NCBI RefSeq assembly: GCF_014195445.1
Contig: NZ_JACIBT010000005.1
Location: forward strand, 1 to 64,000
Direction of reading: 5' to 3'
DNA length: 64,000 bases
DNA from: Garicola koreensis
GTDB lineage: Bacteria > Actinomycetota > Actinomycetes > Actinomycetales > Micrococcaceae
In this document: one piece after another, positions 8,523-16,238 of the stretch
Numbering within the stretch: the first letter of the stretch is position 1
Layout: each line of letters begins with the position of its first letter
Program-made: the position numbers and the translations under genes
The notes under the pieces: generated by a model
Told to the model about the DNA's origin: nothing
Seen by the model: the letters and a program-made list of their open reading frames with translations, nothing else
Database searches by the model: none

Positions 8523-8548
8523 CTGTCACCCCGATTTGCATCAGCCCC
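8523..8548 (-). repeat. Right terminal inverted repeat, IS copy 1
   Basis: The end of copy 1, CTGTCACC...TTGCATCAGCCCC, is the imperfect inverted match (22 of 26) of the left end. The next 150 bases (8549-8699) up to the CDF stop codon hold no recognisable gene. Confidence 0.82.
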
Positions 8549-8699
8549 TTCTCCCAAACGGCGCCTCCCGGCCCGGTGAGGTTGCGGGATGGACTCTTGG
8601 TGCCGGGGATGGCCGAGTCTTGCGGGAGCTTTCAGTCGATGTCGCCGTGGTTGTCGCGCGACACCGACACCACTCTCACCGACCAGGCGTGGTGGTGGG

Positions 8700-9617
8700 C
8701 TATCTGGTGATGTCGATGTCTGCGGCGCGCTCTTCGTCCGGGCAGGTCTGTTCGAGCTGGAGGGTGGAGAAGTACACGCCGAAGCGATCCTGGAGCAGGT
8801 CGGTGGCCTGGTGCAGGACACGGTCGCCAGCCTCGGGCAGATTGGACACGCGCAGATGGGCGGAGAACACGGTGCGTCCGGAGGTGATGGTCCATGCGTG
8901 GATGTGATGGACGTCGGCCACTCCGTCGATGCCCCGCAGCAGTGCCGTCGCCTCACGCACGTCGAGATGCTCAGGGGTGCCTTGGAGCAAGATACGCATC
9001 GCCGAGCGCAGGATGGTCCACGATGCCCACAGCAGTACCAGCCCGAACGCCATACCGAGCAGCGGGTCGATCGCCAGAAACTCGGTCAGCCGGATCACCA
9101 CCGCGGAGACGATGATGATGAGGCTGCCGACGAAGGTCTGCAGAATGTGCCAGAACGCGCCCTTGAGGTTGAGGTTTGACTTCTGCCGCTGGTAGAGCAA
9201 CCAGAAAGCGATGACTTCGGTGAGGATGCCGCCGGCGGCGACCCAGAGCATGACCGTAGTGGGCAGCTCGACCGGGTCGGCCAGCCGCATCGCCCCCATC
9301 CAGAAGACGTACCCGGCCATGACGACCAGGAAGACCCCGTTGAACAGGGCTCCGAGGATCTCCGCGCGCCCCCATCCGAAGGTCTCCCTGCCGGTGGCCG
9401 GACGCTGGCTGAGGCGTTGGGCGACCAGGGCGATCATGACCCCACCGACAGCGGAGAAGGTGTGGAACGCGTCGGAGAGCACGGCCACCGACCCGGACCA
9501 CAGACCCACGACCAACTCGATGACGAAATACACCCCGGTCAATGCCCCGGAGATCCGCAGTGCGCGGCGATCTCCGTGGGCCGGGACGTGCCCACCTGAG
9601 GCGTGGTCGAGACTCAA
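8700..9617 (-). CDS. Cation diffusion facilitator (CDF) metal exporter with atypical metal site
   Basis: A 305-residue CDF protein with six predicted membrane helices, a His-containing N-terminus and a C-terminal cytoplasmic domain (GIDGVADVHHIHAWTITSG, then VFSAHLRV). The start is TTG at 9617 behind a strong GAGGAGGAG ribosome binding site. CDF exporters of the ZitB/CzcD type bind metal through HxxxD motifs in helices 2 and 5. Here helix 2 reads SDAFHTFSA (His52, Ala56) and helix 5 reads AFWHILQT (His157, Thr161), so both aspartates are replaced. Family membership is firm; the transported ion is not. It is the last gene of the transposon's operon, 33 bases after the multicopper oxidase. Confidence 0.88.
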   Translation of the reverse strand: MSLDHASGGHVPAHGDRRALRISGALTGVYFVIELVVGLWSGSVAVLSDAFHTFSAVGGVMIALVAQRLSQRPATGRETFGWGRAEILGALFNGVFLVVMAGYVFWMGAMRLADPVELPTTVMLWVAAGGILTEVIAFWLLYQRQKSNLNLKGAFWHILQTFVGSLIIIVSAVVIRLTEFLAIDPLLGMAFGLVLLWASWTILRSAMRILLQGTPEHLDVREATALLRGIDGVADVHHIHAWTITSGRTVFSAHLRVSNLPEAGDRVLHQATDLLQDRFGVYFSTLQLEQTCPDEERAADIDITR

Positions 9618-9650
9618 GGGGTTCTCCTCCTCGTCGGGGGTTGGGCGCGG

Positions 9651-11111
9651 TCAGCCGACCTCGACGCTGGCCATCATCCCGGCATCCTCGTGATCGAGAA
9701 TGTGGCAGTGGTAGACGCTGCGCCCCGGGTGGCGCGCGAAGTCGACCAGGACCCGCACCCGGCCCCGGGCGGGCACATTGACGACGTCGCGCCTGGTCAC
9801 CTCGCGGACCGGTTGTCCGCCAGTCTCGACGAGCTGCATGGGCCACACGTGCAGGTGGAAGGGATGGTCCATCGGGGTCGGGTTGGTGATCAGCCACTCT
9901 TCCACCCCGCCGACGCTCACCCGCTGATCGATCCGGTCGGCGTCGAAGGCGCGGCCATCGAACCCGGGATCCATCATCCCCCGGCCGGGACCCATCATCG
10001 ATCCCATGGTCATGGTGAACGCGATCTCCCGCCGCCCGGCGACGGACTTCTCCCGCAGATCCGGAACCGCCAGACGGTCCGGCACCGGGCCCGGGGCGGC
10101 GGCCTCGGCGCCGGTGACAGCCAACGTCGCCAAGGTGCCTGGCCCGGACAGGCCACCACCGCCCATCATCCCCATCCCACCGCGGTCGTAACCGAGTGTG
10201 CGCAACTCGCTGGAACCGGCGCGCATGCTCACCAGCAGATCGGCGCGATTGCCCGGCGCCAGCAGCACCTCCTGCACCTCCCGAGGCGTTAATTCGCGGC
10301 CGGTGTCGATACCGAGCAGCTCCAAGTGCTGTCCGGGCAGCGCCAAGCGCAGGTACCGCGAGGTGCACGCATTGATCACCCGCCAGCGTTCCCGCTGCCC
10401 GGGACGCGCAGATAATTGCGGCCGGTGTTGACCGTTGACCAGAACCAGGTTTCCCTCTCGGCCCATCATCACCTCCGGAGCGGCGACGGGGACGATCTGC
10501 CCGTCGCCGGTCAGCGAGATGTCCGAGACGACCAGCACCCGCTCCCGGCTGACCGGCACCCGATCGCCCTCGACGATCAAGGCACCGTACAAGCCGCCGA
10601 ACAACTGATCGGCGACCGTGCCGTGCCGGTGGGGGTGATACCAGGACACCCCTGGCGGGTGGTCCTCGGGAAGATCAAAGCGGTAGTCGAAGACCTGGCC
10701 AGGGTCGATGGACACGAACGGGTTGTCTCCGTTATCCCGCGGGGAGACGGCCAGCCCATGGGTGTGCAAGTTGGTCGGGGTGTCGAGTTCGTTACGCAGC
10801 CGCACCTCGATTCGGTCTCCCGGCTGTACCCGCCAGGTCTGACCCGGCACCGTGCCGTTGTAGGTCAGCACCCGTGCCCGCTGCCCAGCGATGGTCGTCT
10901 CCCGACGGGTGGCGACCAGTTCCACCCGCAGCACCCCGTCCCGGCTGCGCACGACCTCCGGTTCCACCAGGGATTCGCCGCCGGCCCCAGCCGAACTGGT
11001 GGACGGGGCGAGCCAGGGCAGGCCGGTCTGCGAGAGCCCCACCCCACCGACCACGACCCCGAGCCCGCCAAGCATTCCGAGCTGGAGCGCTTGACGCCGG
11101 GTGATGGGCAT
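9651..11111 (-). CDS. Tat-exported multicopper oxidase, CueO/MmcO-like
   Basis: 486 residues from ATG 11111. The N-terminus TRRQALQLGMLGGLG is a twin-arginine signal followed by a hydrophobic stretch. All copper ligand blocks are present: NLHTHG, WYHPHRHG, HPFHLHVWP and YHCHILDHEDAGMM (type 1/2/3 sites). Two Met-rich stretches (GGMGMMGGGG, and MTMGSMMGPGRGMM around residues 350-385) resemble the substrate Cu(I)-binding inserts of copper-detoxifying oxidases. The likely role is oxidising Cu(I) to the less toxic Cu(II) outside the membrane. Its ATG overlaps the stop codon of the SHOCT gene (TGATG), so translation is probably coupled. Confidence 0.92.
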   Translation of the reverse strand: MPITRRQALQLGMLGGLGVVVGGVGLSQTGLPWLAPSTSSAGAGGESLVEPEVVRSRDGVLRVELVATRRETTIAGQRARVLTYNGTVPGQTWRVQPGDRIEVRLRNELDTPTNLHTHGLAVSPRDNGDNPFVSIDPGQVFDYRFDLPEDHPPGVSWYHPHRHGTVADQLFGGLYGALIVEGDRVPVSRERVLVVSDISLTGDGQIVPVAAPEVMMGREGNLVLVNGQHRPQLSARPGQRERWRVINACTSRYLRLALPGQHLELLGIDTGRELTPREVQEVLLAPGNRADLLVSMRAGSSELRTLGYDRGGMGMMGGGGLSGPGTLATLAVTGAEAAAPGPVPDRLAVPDLREKSVAGRREIAFTMTMGSMMGPGRGMMDPGFDGRAFDADRIDQRVSVGGVEEWLITNPTPMDHPFHLHVWPMQLVETGGQPVREVTRRDVVNVPARGRVRVLVDFARHPGRSVYHCHILDHEDAGMMASVEVG

Positions 11112-11380
11112 CACGCCTCAGGTCCTGCGCCGTTGTCCAGGCGCCGGCGACGCTCGTCGTACTCGGTGTCATCGATCTCCCCGCGGGCGTACCGCTCATC
11201 GAGCACCTCCCGGGCCCGACTACGACCCGGGTGGCTCGCGCCGTTGGGCCGCTGACCGCGGCCGCTGAGCAGCCGGACCAGGACAAGGACGAGCACGACG
11301 AGGCCCACGACCATCAGGGCCAGGAAGAACCAGCCCCAGACCATGCCCCACCCACCCATGTGGTCCCAGTTCCTTCCCAT
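11111..11380 (-). CDS. SHOCT-domain small membrane protein with Met/His/Trp-rich N-terminus
   Basis: 89 residues. The N-terminus MGRNWDHMGGWGMVWGW has several Met and His side chains that could bind copper. One membrane helix follows (about residues 18-40), and the C-terminal SHOCT motif ARGEIDDTEYDERRRRL ends the protein. SHOCT proteins of this size are commonly encoded next to copper-resistance genes. Biochemical function is unknown; the motif is thought to mediate oligomerisation. It is the first gene of the transposon operon (SHOCT, multicopper oxidase, CDF). Confidence 0.8.
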   Translation of the reverse strand: MGRNWDHMGGWGMVWGWFFLALMVVGLVVLVLVLVRLLSGRGQRPNGASHPGRSRAREVLDERYARGEIDDTEYDERRRRLDNGAGPEA

Positions 11381-11547
11381 GTCTCACCTCCGCGAGTGTC
11401 CGTGCCGGAACGTGATCGACGGCCGGCCGTCCACCGCACGATGCCTCCTCTGAGCCGCGGTGCGCGAGGAGGGATCGATCCTCCTTGGGCGTCGCAGCTG
11501 ACCGGAAGGCGAGCGGTGGGCCTTTCGATCGAGTCAATCAGATGGGT
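11381..11547 (-). promoter_or_regulatory. Upstream region of the metal operon with imperfect palindrome
   Basis: This 167-base gap precedes the SHOCT gene and must hold the operon promoter unless it is read from the IS. An inverted repeat AGGAGG-N7-CCTCCT with core GGATCGATCC lies at 11467-11485 and could be an operator or a terminator for outside transcription. No regulator gene is inside the transposon. I see no clear -10/-35 pair. Confidence 0.35.
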
Positions 11548-11615
11548 GGGGCTGATGCAATGGGGAGTGACAGTTGATCTGGCCCGCTGACTGTGGGCCT
11601 GGAAGGATAGTCACT

Positions 11616-11921
11616 ATGCCTAAGCCGTATCCGAAAGAGTTCCGCGAGGACGTCGTCGGTGTGGCCCAGAACCGGGATGAGCACACCACTATGGGCCAAG
11701 TCGCTAAGGACTTCGGTCTGCACGAAGACACCCTGCGCAAATGGCTGCGCCAAGCAGATCTCGATGCTGGTAATCCCACCGGCCGTGCACCTGGTCCCAC
11801 TACTGATGAGAAGTCTGAGCTGCGTGAACTGCGCCGCCGTAACCGCACCCTGGAGCAAGAGCTGGAGGTGATGCGTCGGGCTGCTGCCTACTTCGGCCAA
11901 GCCCAGCTCCCGTCAAAATGA
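11616..11921 (+). CDS. IS3-family transposase OrfA, copy 2
   Basis: Identical at protein level to the copy 1 OrfA (101 residues), with the same GGAAGG ribosome binding site, helix-turn-helix and leucine-zipper-like segment. The stop codon again overlaps the orfB start as ATGA. Confidence 0.88.
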   Translation: MPKPYPKEFREDVVGVAQNRDEHTTMGQVAKDFGLHEDTLRKWLRQADLDAGNPTGRAPGPTTDEKSELRELRRRNRTLEQELEVMRRAAAYFGQAQLPSK

Positions 11922-12812
11922 AATACCCGCTCGTCAGCGATCTGGCCGCTTCAGGTATCCCTGTGGCGGTGACGTGCCGGGTCTTAGAGATCGCACGCCA
12001 GCCCTACTACCGATGGCTGGCCCACCCCATCACCGAGGCCGAACTTGTGGAGGCCTACCGCCTCAACGCGCTGATCGATGCCCACCACGATGACCCGGAG
12101 TTCGGGTACCGCTACCTGGCCGATGAGGCCGCCGATGCCGGGGTGCCGATGGCAACCAGGACCGCCTGGCGGCTGTGCAGCACCCAGGGGTTGTCCTCCT
12201 CGATCTCAACACGGAAAAAGGGCAACGGAACCCGCCCGGGCCCACCGGTCCATGACGATCTGGTCCAGCGCCAGTTCAGCAGCGTCACCGAGGTCAATAC
12301 CGTGTGGTTCACCGACATCACCGAGCACCACACCAGCCAGGGCAAGCTCTACTGCTGCGCGATCAAGGACGCCTGCTCCCGCCGGATCGTCGGCTACGCC
12401 ATCGATGCCCGGATGAAAGCCTCCTTGGCGGTGCGGGCGCTGACCAACGCGGTAGCCAACCGACACCGCGCCGGCGCTGAGGTGGCCGGGTGCGTGGTAC
12501 ATAGCGATCGCGGTAGCCAATTCCGGTCGAAGAAGTTCCTCCGCGCCCTTCAGGACCACCGCCTTGGTCGGGTCCATGGGCCGCGTGGGCGCCGCTGGCG
12601 ATAACGCAGCCATCGAGAGCTTCTTCTCGCTGCTGCAGAACAACGTCCTCGACACTGGCCCCTGGCGCACCCGCCAACAGCTGCGACAAGCAATCGTGAC
12701 CTGGATCGAGGCCACCTACCACCGAAGGAGGAAACAGAAAGAACTCGGCAGACTGACCCCAGTCGCGTTCGAACAGACCCTACTGTCCCAGGCCGTGGGA
12801 CTAGCAGCCTGA
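11918..12812 (+). pseudogene. IS3-family transposase OrfB, copy 2, same frameshift
   Basis: This copy has the first-frame part with both catalytic aspartates to about 12559, then the extra T in CGCCTTGGTCGG. The catalytic Glu segment continues in another frame (12564-12812). The first frame ends at 12604. The only visible protein difference from copy 1 is GLAA instead of GLTA at the end. An intact OrfB must be supplied elsewhere, or by recoding, for the element to move. Confidence 0.85.
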
Positions 12813-12854
12813 ACAACAAACCCCACCTGTCACCCCGATTTGCATCAGCCCCTC

Positions 12855-14396
12855 TCAGGACTGTAGGCGTGCGATCCAGGCTTCGACGTCGTCGGGGGTG
12901 CGCGGCAGCGCCGCCGACAGGTTCTCCACCCCGGTCTCAGTGACCAGCACGTCATCTTCGATCCGCACGCCGATGCCGCGGTACTCCTCAGGTACGGCTA
13001 GGTCCTCGTTCTTGAAGTACAGCCCGGGCTCGATGGTGAACACCATGCCCGGCTCCAGCACCCCGTCCAGGTAGAGGTCCCGCTTCGCCTGAGCGCAGTC
13101 GTGGACGTCCAGGCCCAAATGGTGGCTGGTGCCGTGGGGCATCCAGCGACGGTGATGCTGGCCCTGGGGCGAGAGCGACTCCTCCAGCGAGACCGGCAGC
13201 AGCCCCCAGGCGTCGAGATGCTCGGCCAGCACGGTCACCGCCCGCTGGTGGATGTCACGGAATTTGATGCCGGGGCGGACAATCTCGAAGGCCGCATCGG
13301 CGGCCGCCAGCACGGCCTCATACACCTTCCGCTGGACCCCAGAGTAGGTGCCGGAGACGGGGATGGTCCGGGTGATGTCTGCGGTGTAGAGCGAATCGGC
13401 CTCCACCCCGGCGTCCAGCAGCAGCAGCTCGCCCGGCTCGATCCGGTCATGGTTGCGGATCCAGTGCAGAATGGTGGCGTTGTTGCCGGAGGCGGCGATG
13501 GTGTCATAGCCCAGGTCATTGCCCTCCAGCCGGGCCCGGGCGAAGAAGGCGCCCTCCACCACGCGTTCGCCGCGCTGGTGGCCCACCGCCTGCGGAAGCG
13601 CCCGCACCACGTCGTCGAACCCGGCGATGGTCGAGGCCACGGAGTCGCGAAGCTGGGCGATCTCCCACTCATCCTTGGTCAGCCGCAGCTCGGAGAGCGC
13701 CTCGGTCAGGTCGGCGTCCAACGCGTCGGAGGCCTCCAGATCTACCCCGGTGTTCACCCGCGAGGTGTCCACCAGGGCGTCGACGTTGAGGTCAGCCTCA
13801 CGCAGCAGGCGGATGCGTGTGCCGCCGACCTCCACGGCCCCGGCGTTCTTGGTGACTGCGACCTCCAACTCGTCGAGGTCTTTAGTGCGAATGCCCAGAC
13901 GCACCTGGAACTCGTTGAGGTCCGGGCGCGGCCCGATCCAAAATTCGCCGTAGCGTGCGTCGGCGTAGAACTCTTCGGTGTCGCGGCCGGCCATCGGCTT
14001 GAAGTACAGCGTGACCTCGTGATCGGAGCCGTCGTCGCCCTCACCGGGTTCGACCGGTTCGAAGACCAGAACCGCATTGGGCTCATGGTCCACCCCCAGC
14101 CCGCTCAGGTGCGCGAACGCCGAGTGCGGACGGAAGCGGTAGTCAGTGTCGTTGGAGCGGACTTTCAGCGCTCCGGCCGGGATGACCAGCCGTTCCCCGG
14201 AGAACTTCTCCGAGACCGCACGACGACGCCCGAGGCTGTGCTCGGCCACGGCGTCGCGGGTGTGCTCAGTGCCTGCGGCTGGGGCCCAGTGGGAGGCCAT
14301 AAAATCCTTGAATGCCCGGGACGTGGGGCGCTGGGAACGGTTGTTGACGCGGTCCTGGAGGTCCTGCCGACCCTGCTCGCTCTGCGTTTCAGTCAT
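12855..14396 (-). CDS. pepP: Xaa-Pro aminopeptidase (aminopeptidase P family, M24B)
   Basis: 513 residues from ATG 14396 (MTETQSEQ...). An N-terminal creatinase/AMP_N domain (about residues 50-200) is followed by a pita-bread M24 domain. Metal ligands are recognisable: LLDAGVEADSLYTADITRT (two Asp), HGTSHHLGLDVHD (His), EPGLYF (Glu) and GVRIEDDVLVTE (Glu). The enzyme removes N-terminal residues preceding proline using two metal ions. The composite transposon abuts its stop codon on the downstream side, so the native terminator may have been displaced. The PHP gene starts divergently 23 bases upstream. Confidence 0.93.
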   Translation of the reverse strand: MTETQSEQGRQDLQDRVNNRSQRPTSRAFKDFMASHWAPAAGTEHTRDAVAEHSLGRRRAVSEKFSGERLVIPAGALKVRSNDTDYRFRPHSAFAHLSGLGVDHEPNAVLVFEPVEPGEGDDGSDHEVTLYFKPMAGRDTEEFYADARYGEFWIGPRPDLNEFQVRLGIRTKDLDELEVAVTKNAGAVEVGGTRIRLLREADLNVDALVDTSRVNTGVDLEASDALDADLTEALSELRLTKDEWEIAQLRDSVASTIAGFDDVVRALPQAVGHQRGERVVEGAFFARARLEGNDLGYDTIAASGNNATILHWIRNHDRIEPGELLLLDAGVEADSLYTADITRTIPVSGTYSGVQRKVYEAVLAAADAAFEIVRPGIKFRDIHQRAVTVLAEHLDAWGLLPVSLEESLSPQGQHHRRWMPHGTSHHLGLDVHDCAQAKRDLYLDGVLEPGMVFTIEPGLYFKNEDLAVPEEYRGIGVRIEDDVLVTETGVENLSAALPRTPDDVEAWIARLQS

Positions 14397-14419
14397 AGCA
14401 GATAGTCTGTCATGTTGAG

Positions 14420-15274
14420 ATGAGCTTTGACCTGCATACCCATTCCACGGTCTCTGACGGAACTGAGTCACCGGCCCATGTGGTCAGTGAGGCTGCCCGG
14501 GCGGGGCTTGCGGGTCTGGCGCTGACCGACCACGACTCCACCGCCGGGTGGGACGAGGCTCGAGCCGCCGCTGAGAGCCATGGCCTGCGGTTCATCCCCG
14601 GCAGTGAGATCACCTCCAAGTCTCAGGGCACCAGCGTGCATATGCTCAGCTATCTCCACGACCCGAAGGATGTGGGGATGGTGGAGCTCAACGCCACCGC
14701 ACGTGGGGGCAGGGTGGAGCGCGCCAAACGGATCTGTGAGCGCCTGGCCGAAGACTTCCCCATCACCTGGGACTCAGTGCTGGAGCACGTGGGCGAGGAT
14801 GCGACCATCGGCAGGCCCCATTTGGCTGATGCGCTGGTGGCCGTCGGAGCAGTCCCTGATCGTGGCACGGCCTTCCACAGATACCTGCACAAGGGCAGCA
14901 AGTACTACGTCGGCCAGGACAGCCCGCATCCGGTGGAAGTGATCAGCACCGTCCGTGCCGCCGGCGGGGTGCCAGTCATCGCCCATGCCATGGCCGCCAC
15001 CCGCGGCGGCACGCTCAGCATGACCGAGCTGGAGGAGCTGGTCGAAGCCGGCATGTGCGGAGTGGAGGTCCACCATCGGGACAACACCGCTGAGGGAAGA
15101 CAGCTTCTTCTGGATCTGGCTGCCCGGCATGATCTGATCGTCACCGGGTCCTCCGACTACCACGGGTTATCCGGCAAACCGAACCGGCTGGGGGAGAACT
15201 GCACCGACCGACAGCAGCTTCAGCGCATCCTGGAGCTGGGCACCGGTGCGCGGGCATACAATGGCACACGATGA
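14420..15274 (+). CDS. PHP-domain phosphoesterase (nucleoside bisphosphate phosphatase-like)
   Basis: 284 residues beginning FDLHTHSTVSDGTESP, the PHP metal-binding motif HxH...D. ALTDHDS, then SEITSK, VIAHAMAAT, VEVHHRDNT and GSSDYHG supply further metal ligands. The arrangement matches the YciV/RnaAM-like 3',5'-nucleoside bisphosphate phosphatase and 5'-3' exoribonuclease group. It overlaps the following tetR gene by ATGA, so the two are co-translated. Exact substrate is inferred from family size only. Confidence 0.87.
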   Translation: MSFDLHTHSTVSDGTESPAHVVSEAARAGLAGLALTDHDSTAGWDEARAAAESHGLRFIPGSEITSKSQGTSVHMLSYLHDPKDVGMVELNATARGGRVERAKRICERLAEDFPITWDSVLEHVGEDATIGRPHLADALVAVGAVPDRGTAFHRYLHKGSKYYVGQDSPHPVEVISTVRAAGGVPVIAHAMAATRGGTLSMTELEELVEAGMCGVEVHHRDNTAEGRQLLLDLAARHDLIVTGSSDYHGLSGKPNRLGENCTDRQQLQRILELGTGARAYNGTR

Positions 15275-15909
15275 GTTCACCGGTTCCCTCTGAGAGCGCA
15301 GGCCAGGGGCGCACCAAGCGCCTGCCCCGCGAGAAGCGTCGTCAGCAGCTGCTCAGCTGCGCCCTGCAGATCTTTGTGGCCAAAGGCTTCCACGCTGCCT
15401 CCATGGACGATATCGCCGAGGCCGCCGCTGTCTCGAAACCGGTGCTCTATCAGCACTTTCCGGGCAAGCACGAACTCTTCTTAGACCTGTTGGACACCCA
15501 TCTGGGCTACCTGCGCGATGAGCTCACCGCAGCGCTGTCGAGCACGGACACCAACAAGGACCGGGTGGCCGGCACGGTGAGGGCTTTCTACGAGTTCATC
15601 GCACGCGAGGACAAGGCCTACCGACTCATCTTTGCCGCCGGTATGGACCATGATGAGGAAGTCTCCGACCGGCTGGACCGCTTTCACGATGCGATGGCCA
15701 CGGCGATTGCTGAGGTGATCGCCGATGACACCGGCCAACCCATGGCCGCGGCCACTATGCTTGGTCACGGACTGATCGGCATGGCCACCTCGGCCGCCAG
15801 ACACTGGAGCAGGCTCTCCGAACGCCCCGATTTGGACACCTCCGCCCAGCTGACCGCACGTTTGGCCTGGAGAGGAATATCCGGCTTCCCCAAAGAGAGC
15901 ACCGCGTAG
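15271..15909 (+). CDS. TetR/AcrR-family transcriptional regulator
   Basis: 212 residues. The N-terminal helix-turn-helix is typical of TetR (RQQLLSCALQIFVAKGF, then SMDDIAEAAAVSKPVLYQHF), followed by a C-terminal ligand-binding domain with the block YRLIFAAGMDHDEEVSDRL. This subtype (start with KRLPREKRRQQLL) is conserved in Micrococcales next to DUF3107, where it occurs without a known ligand. The ATGA overlap with the PHP gene indicates an operon. Confidence 0.88.
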   Translation: MSSPVPSESAGQGRTKRLPREKRRQQLLSCALQIFVAKGFHAASMDDIAEAAAVSKPVLYQHFPGKHELFLDLLDTHLGYLRDELTAALSSTDTNKDRVAGTVRAFYEFIAREDKAYRLIFAAGMDHDEEVSDRLDRFHDAMATAIAEVIADDTGQPMAAATMLGHGLIGMATSAARHWSRLSERPDLDTSAQLTARLAWRGISGFPKESTA

Positions 15910-15996
15910 CGGCCGGTACACTTTTGCAGCAGGAGTATCTGACATTTTCTCCGAGCCGTGCACCCTCACGGCCGGGGCCCAACTTTGAGGAGTGGC

Positions 15997-16230
15997 ATGG
16001 AAGTACGCATCGGAGTCCAGAACGTTGCCCGCGAGATCGTCGTCGAGACCGACGCAAGCGCGGAGGACGTCGAAAAGACTGTCGCCGAGGCGATCGAGAA
16101 GGCCAAGCCGCTGTTCAGCCTCACCGACCGCCGCGAGAAGAAGATCGTGGTGCCGGTGGCCTCCCTCGGATACGTGGAGATCGGCTCCGACATCAAAAAG
16201 ACGGTCGGCTTTGCCGCCGTCGCCGACTGA
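15997..16230 (+). CDS. DUF3107 domain protein
   Basis: The ATG at 15997 behind TTTGAGGAGTGGC gives a 77-residue protein beginning MEVRIGVQNVAREIVVET and ending DIKKTVGFAAVAD. Both ends are the signature of the actinobacterial DUF3107 family (about 74-77 residues). Function is unknown. It sits 87 bases after the TetR gene and 8 bases before the helicase gene, an order conserved in related genomes. Confidence 0.9.
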   Translation: MEVRIGVQNVAREIVVETDASAEDVEKTVAEAIEKAKPLFSLTDRREKKIVVPVASLGYVEIGSDIKKTVGFAAVAD

Positions 16231-16238
16231 AAGTATGA

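Larger units (their letters stand above)
7244..8548 (+). mobile_element. IS3-family insertion sequence, copy 1
   Basis: A 1305-bp element bounded by imperfect inverted repeats (GGGGCTGATGCAA...). Its two open frames are the IS3 pattern: orfA with a helix-turn-helix and coiled coil, and orfB with an rve integrase core. Identity with copy 2 is almost complete; the only difference I noticed is near the end of orfB (Thr versus Ala in the last residues). The orfB frame is interrupted in both copies by the same single-base insertion. Confidence 0.88.
7244..12852. mobile_element. Composite transposon: two direct IS3-family copies around a copper/metal-resistance operon
   Basis: Two 1305-bp IS copies in the same orientation (7244-8548 and 11548-12852) enclose a three-gene minus-strand operon (SHOCT protein, multicopper oxidase, CDF exporter). 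The bases just outside the whole unit are TCT on both sides (7241-7243 and 12853-12855), as expected for a 3-bp IS3-type target duplication. The inner flanks do not match (ttc after copy 1, ggt before copy 2). The right boundary lies next to the stop codon of the Xaa-Pro aminopeptidase gene and the left one upstream of aspartate dehydrogenase, so no gene is broken. Movement as one unit is inferred from these flanks. Confidence 0.8.
11548..12852 (+). mobile_element. IS3-family insertion sequence, copy 2
   Basis: Exactly the length of copy 1 (1305 bp), in the same orientation, with the same terminal repeats (11548-11573 and 12827-12852). Near-complete identity to copy 1, including the shared frameshift, indicates recent duplication or ongoing gene conversion. 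Direct orientation also allows deletion of the cargo by recombination between the copies. Confidence 0.88.

Noticed and set aside
8549-8699. Possible small gene between IS copy 1 and the CDF gene
   Set aside because: Open frames here are short, lack ribosome binding sites and mostly continue the antisense of the CDF gene; no motif recognised.
8971-10368. 465-codon minus-strand open frame across the oxidase and CDF genes
   Set aside because: Arg/Gly-rich translation without motifs; the multicopper oxidase and CDF frames on the same strand are clearly the real genes.
13101-14405. 434-codon plus-strand frame opposite pepP
   Set aside because: The minus-strand aminopeptidase has all metal ligands; the opposite frame has no family features.
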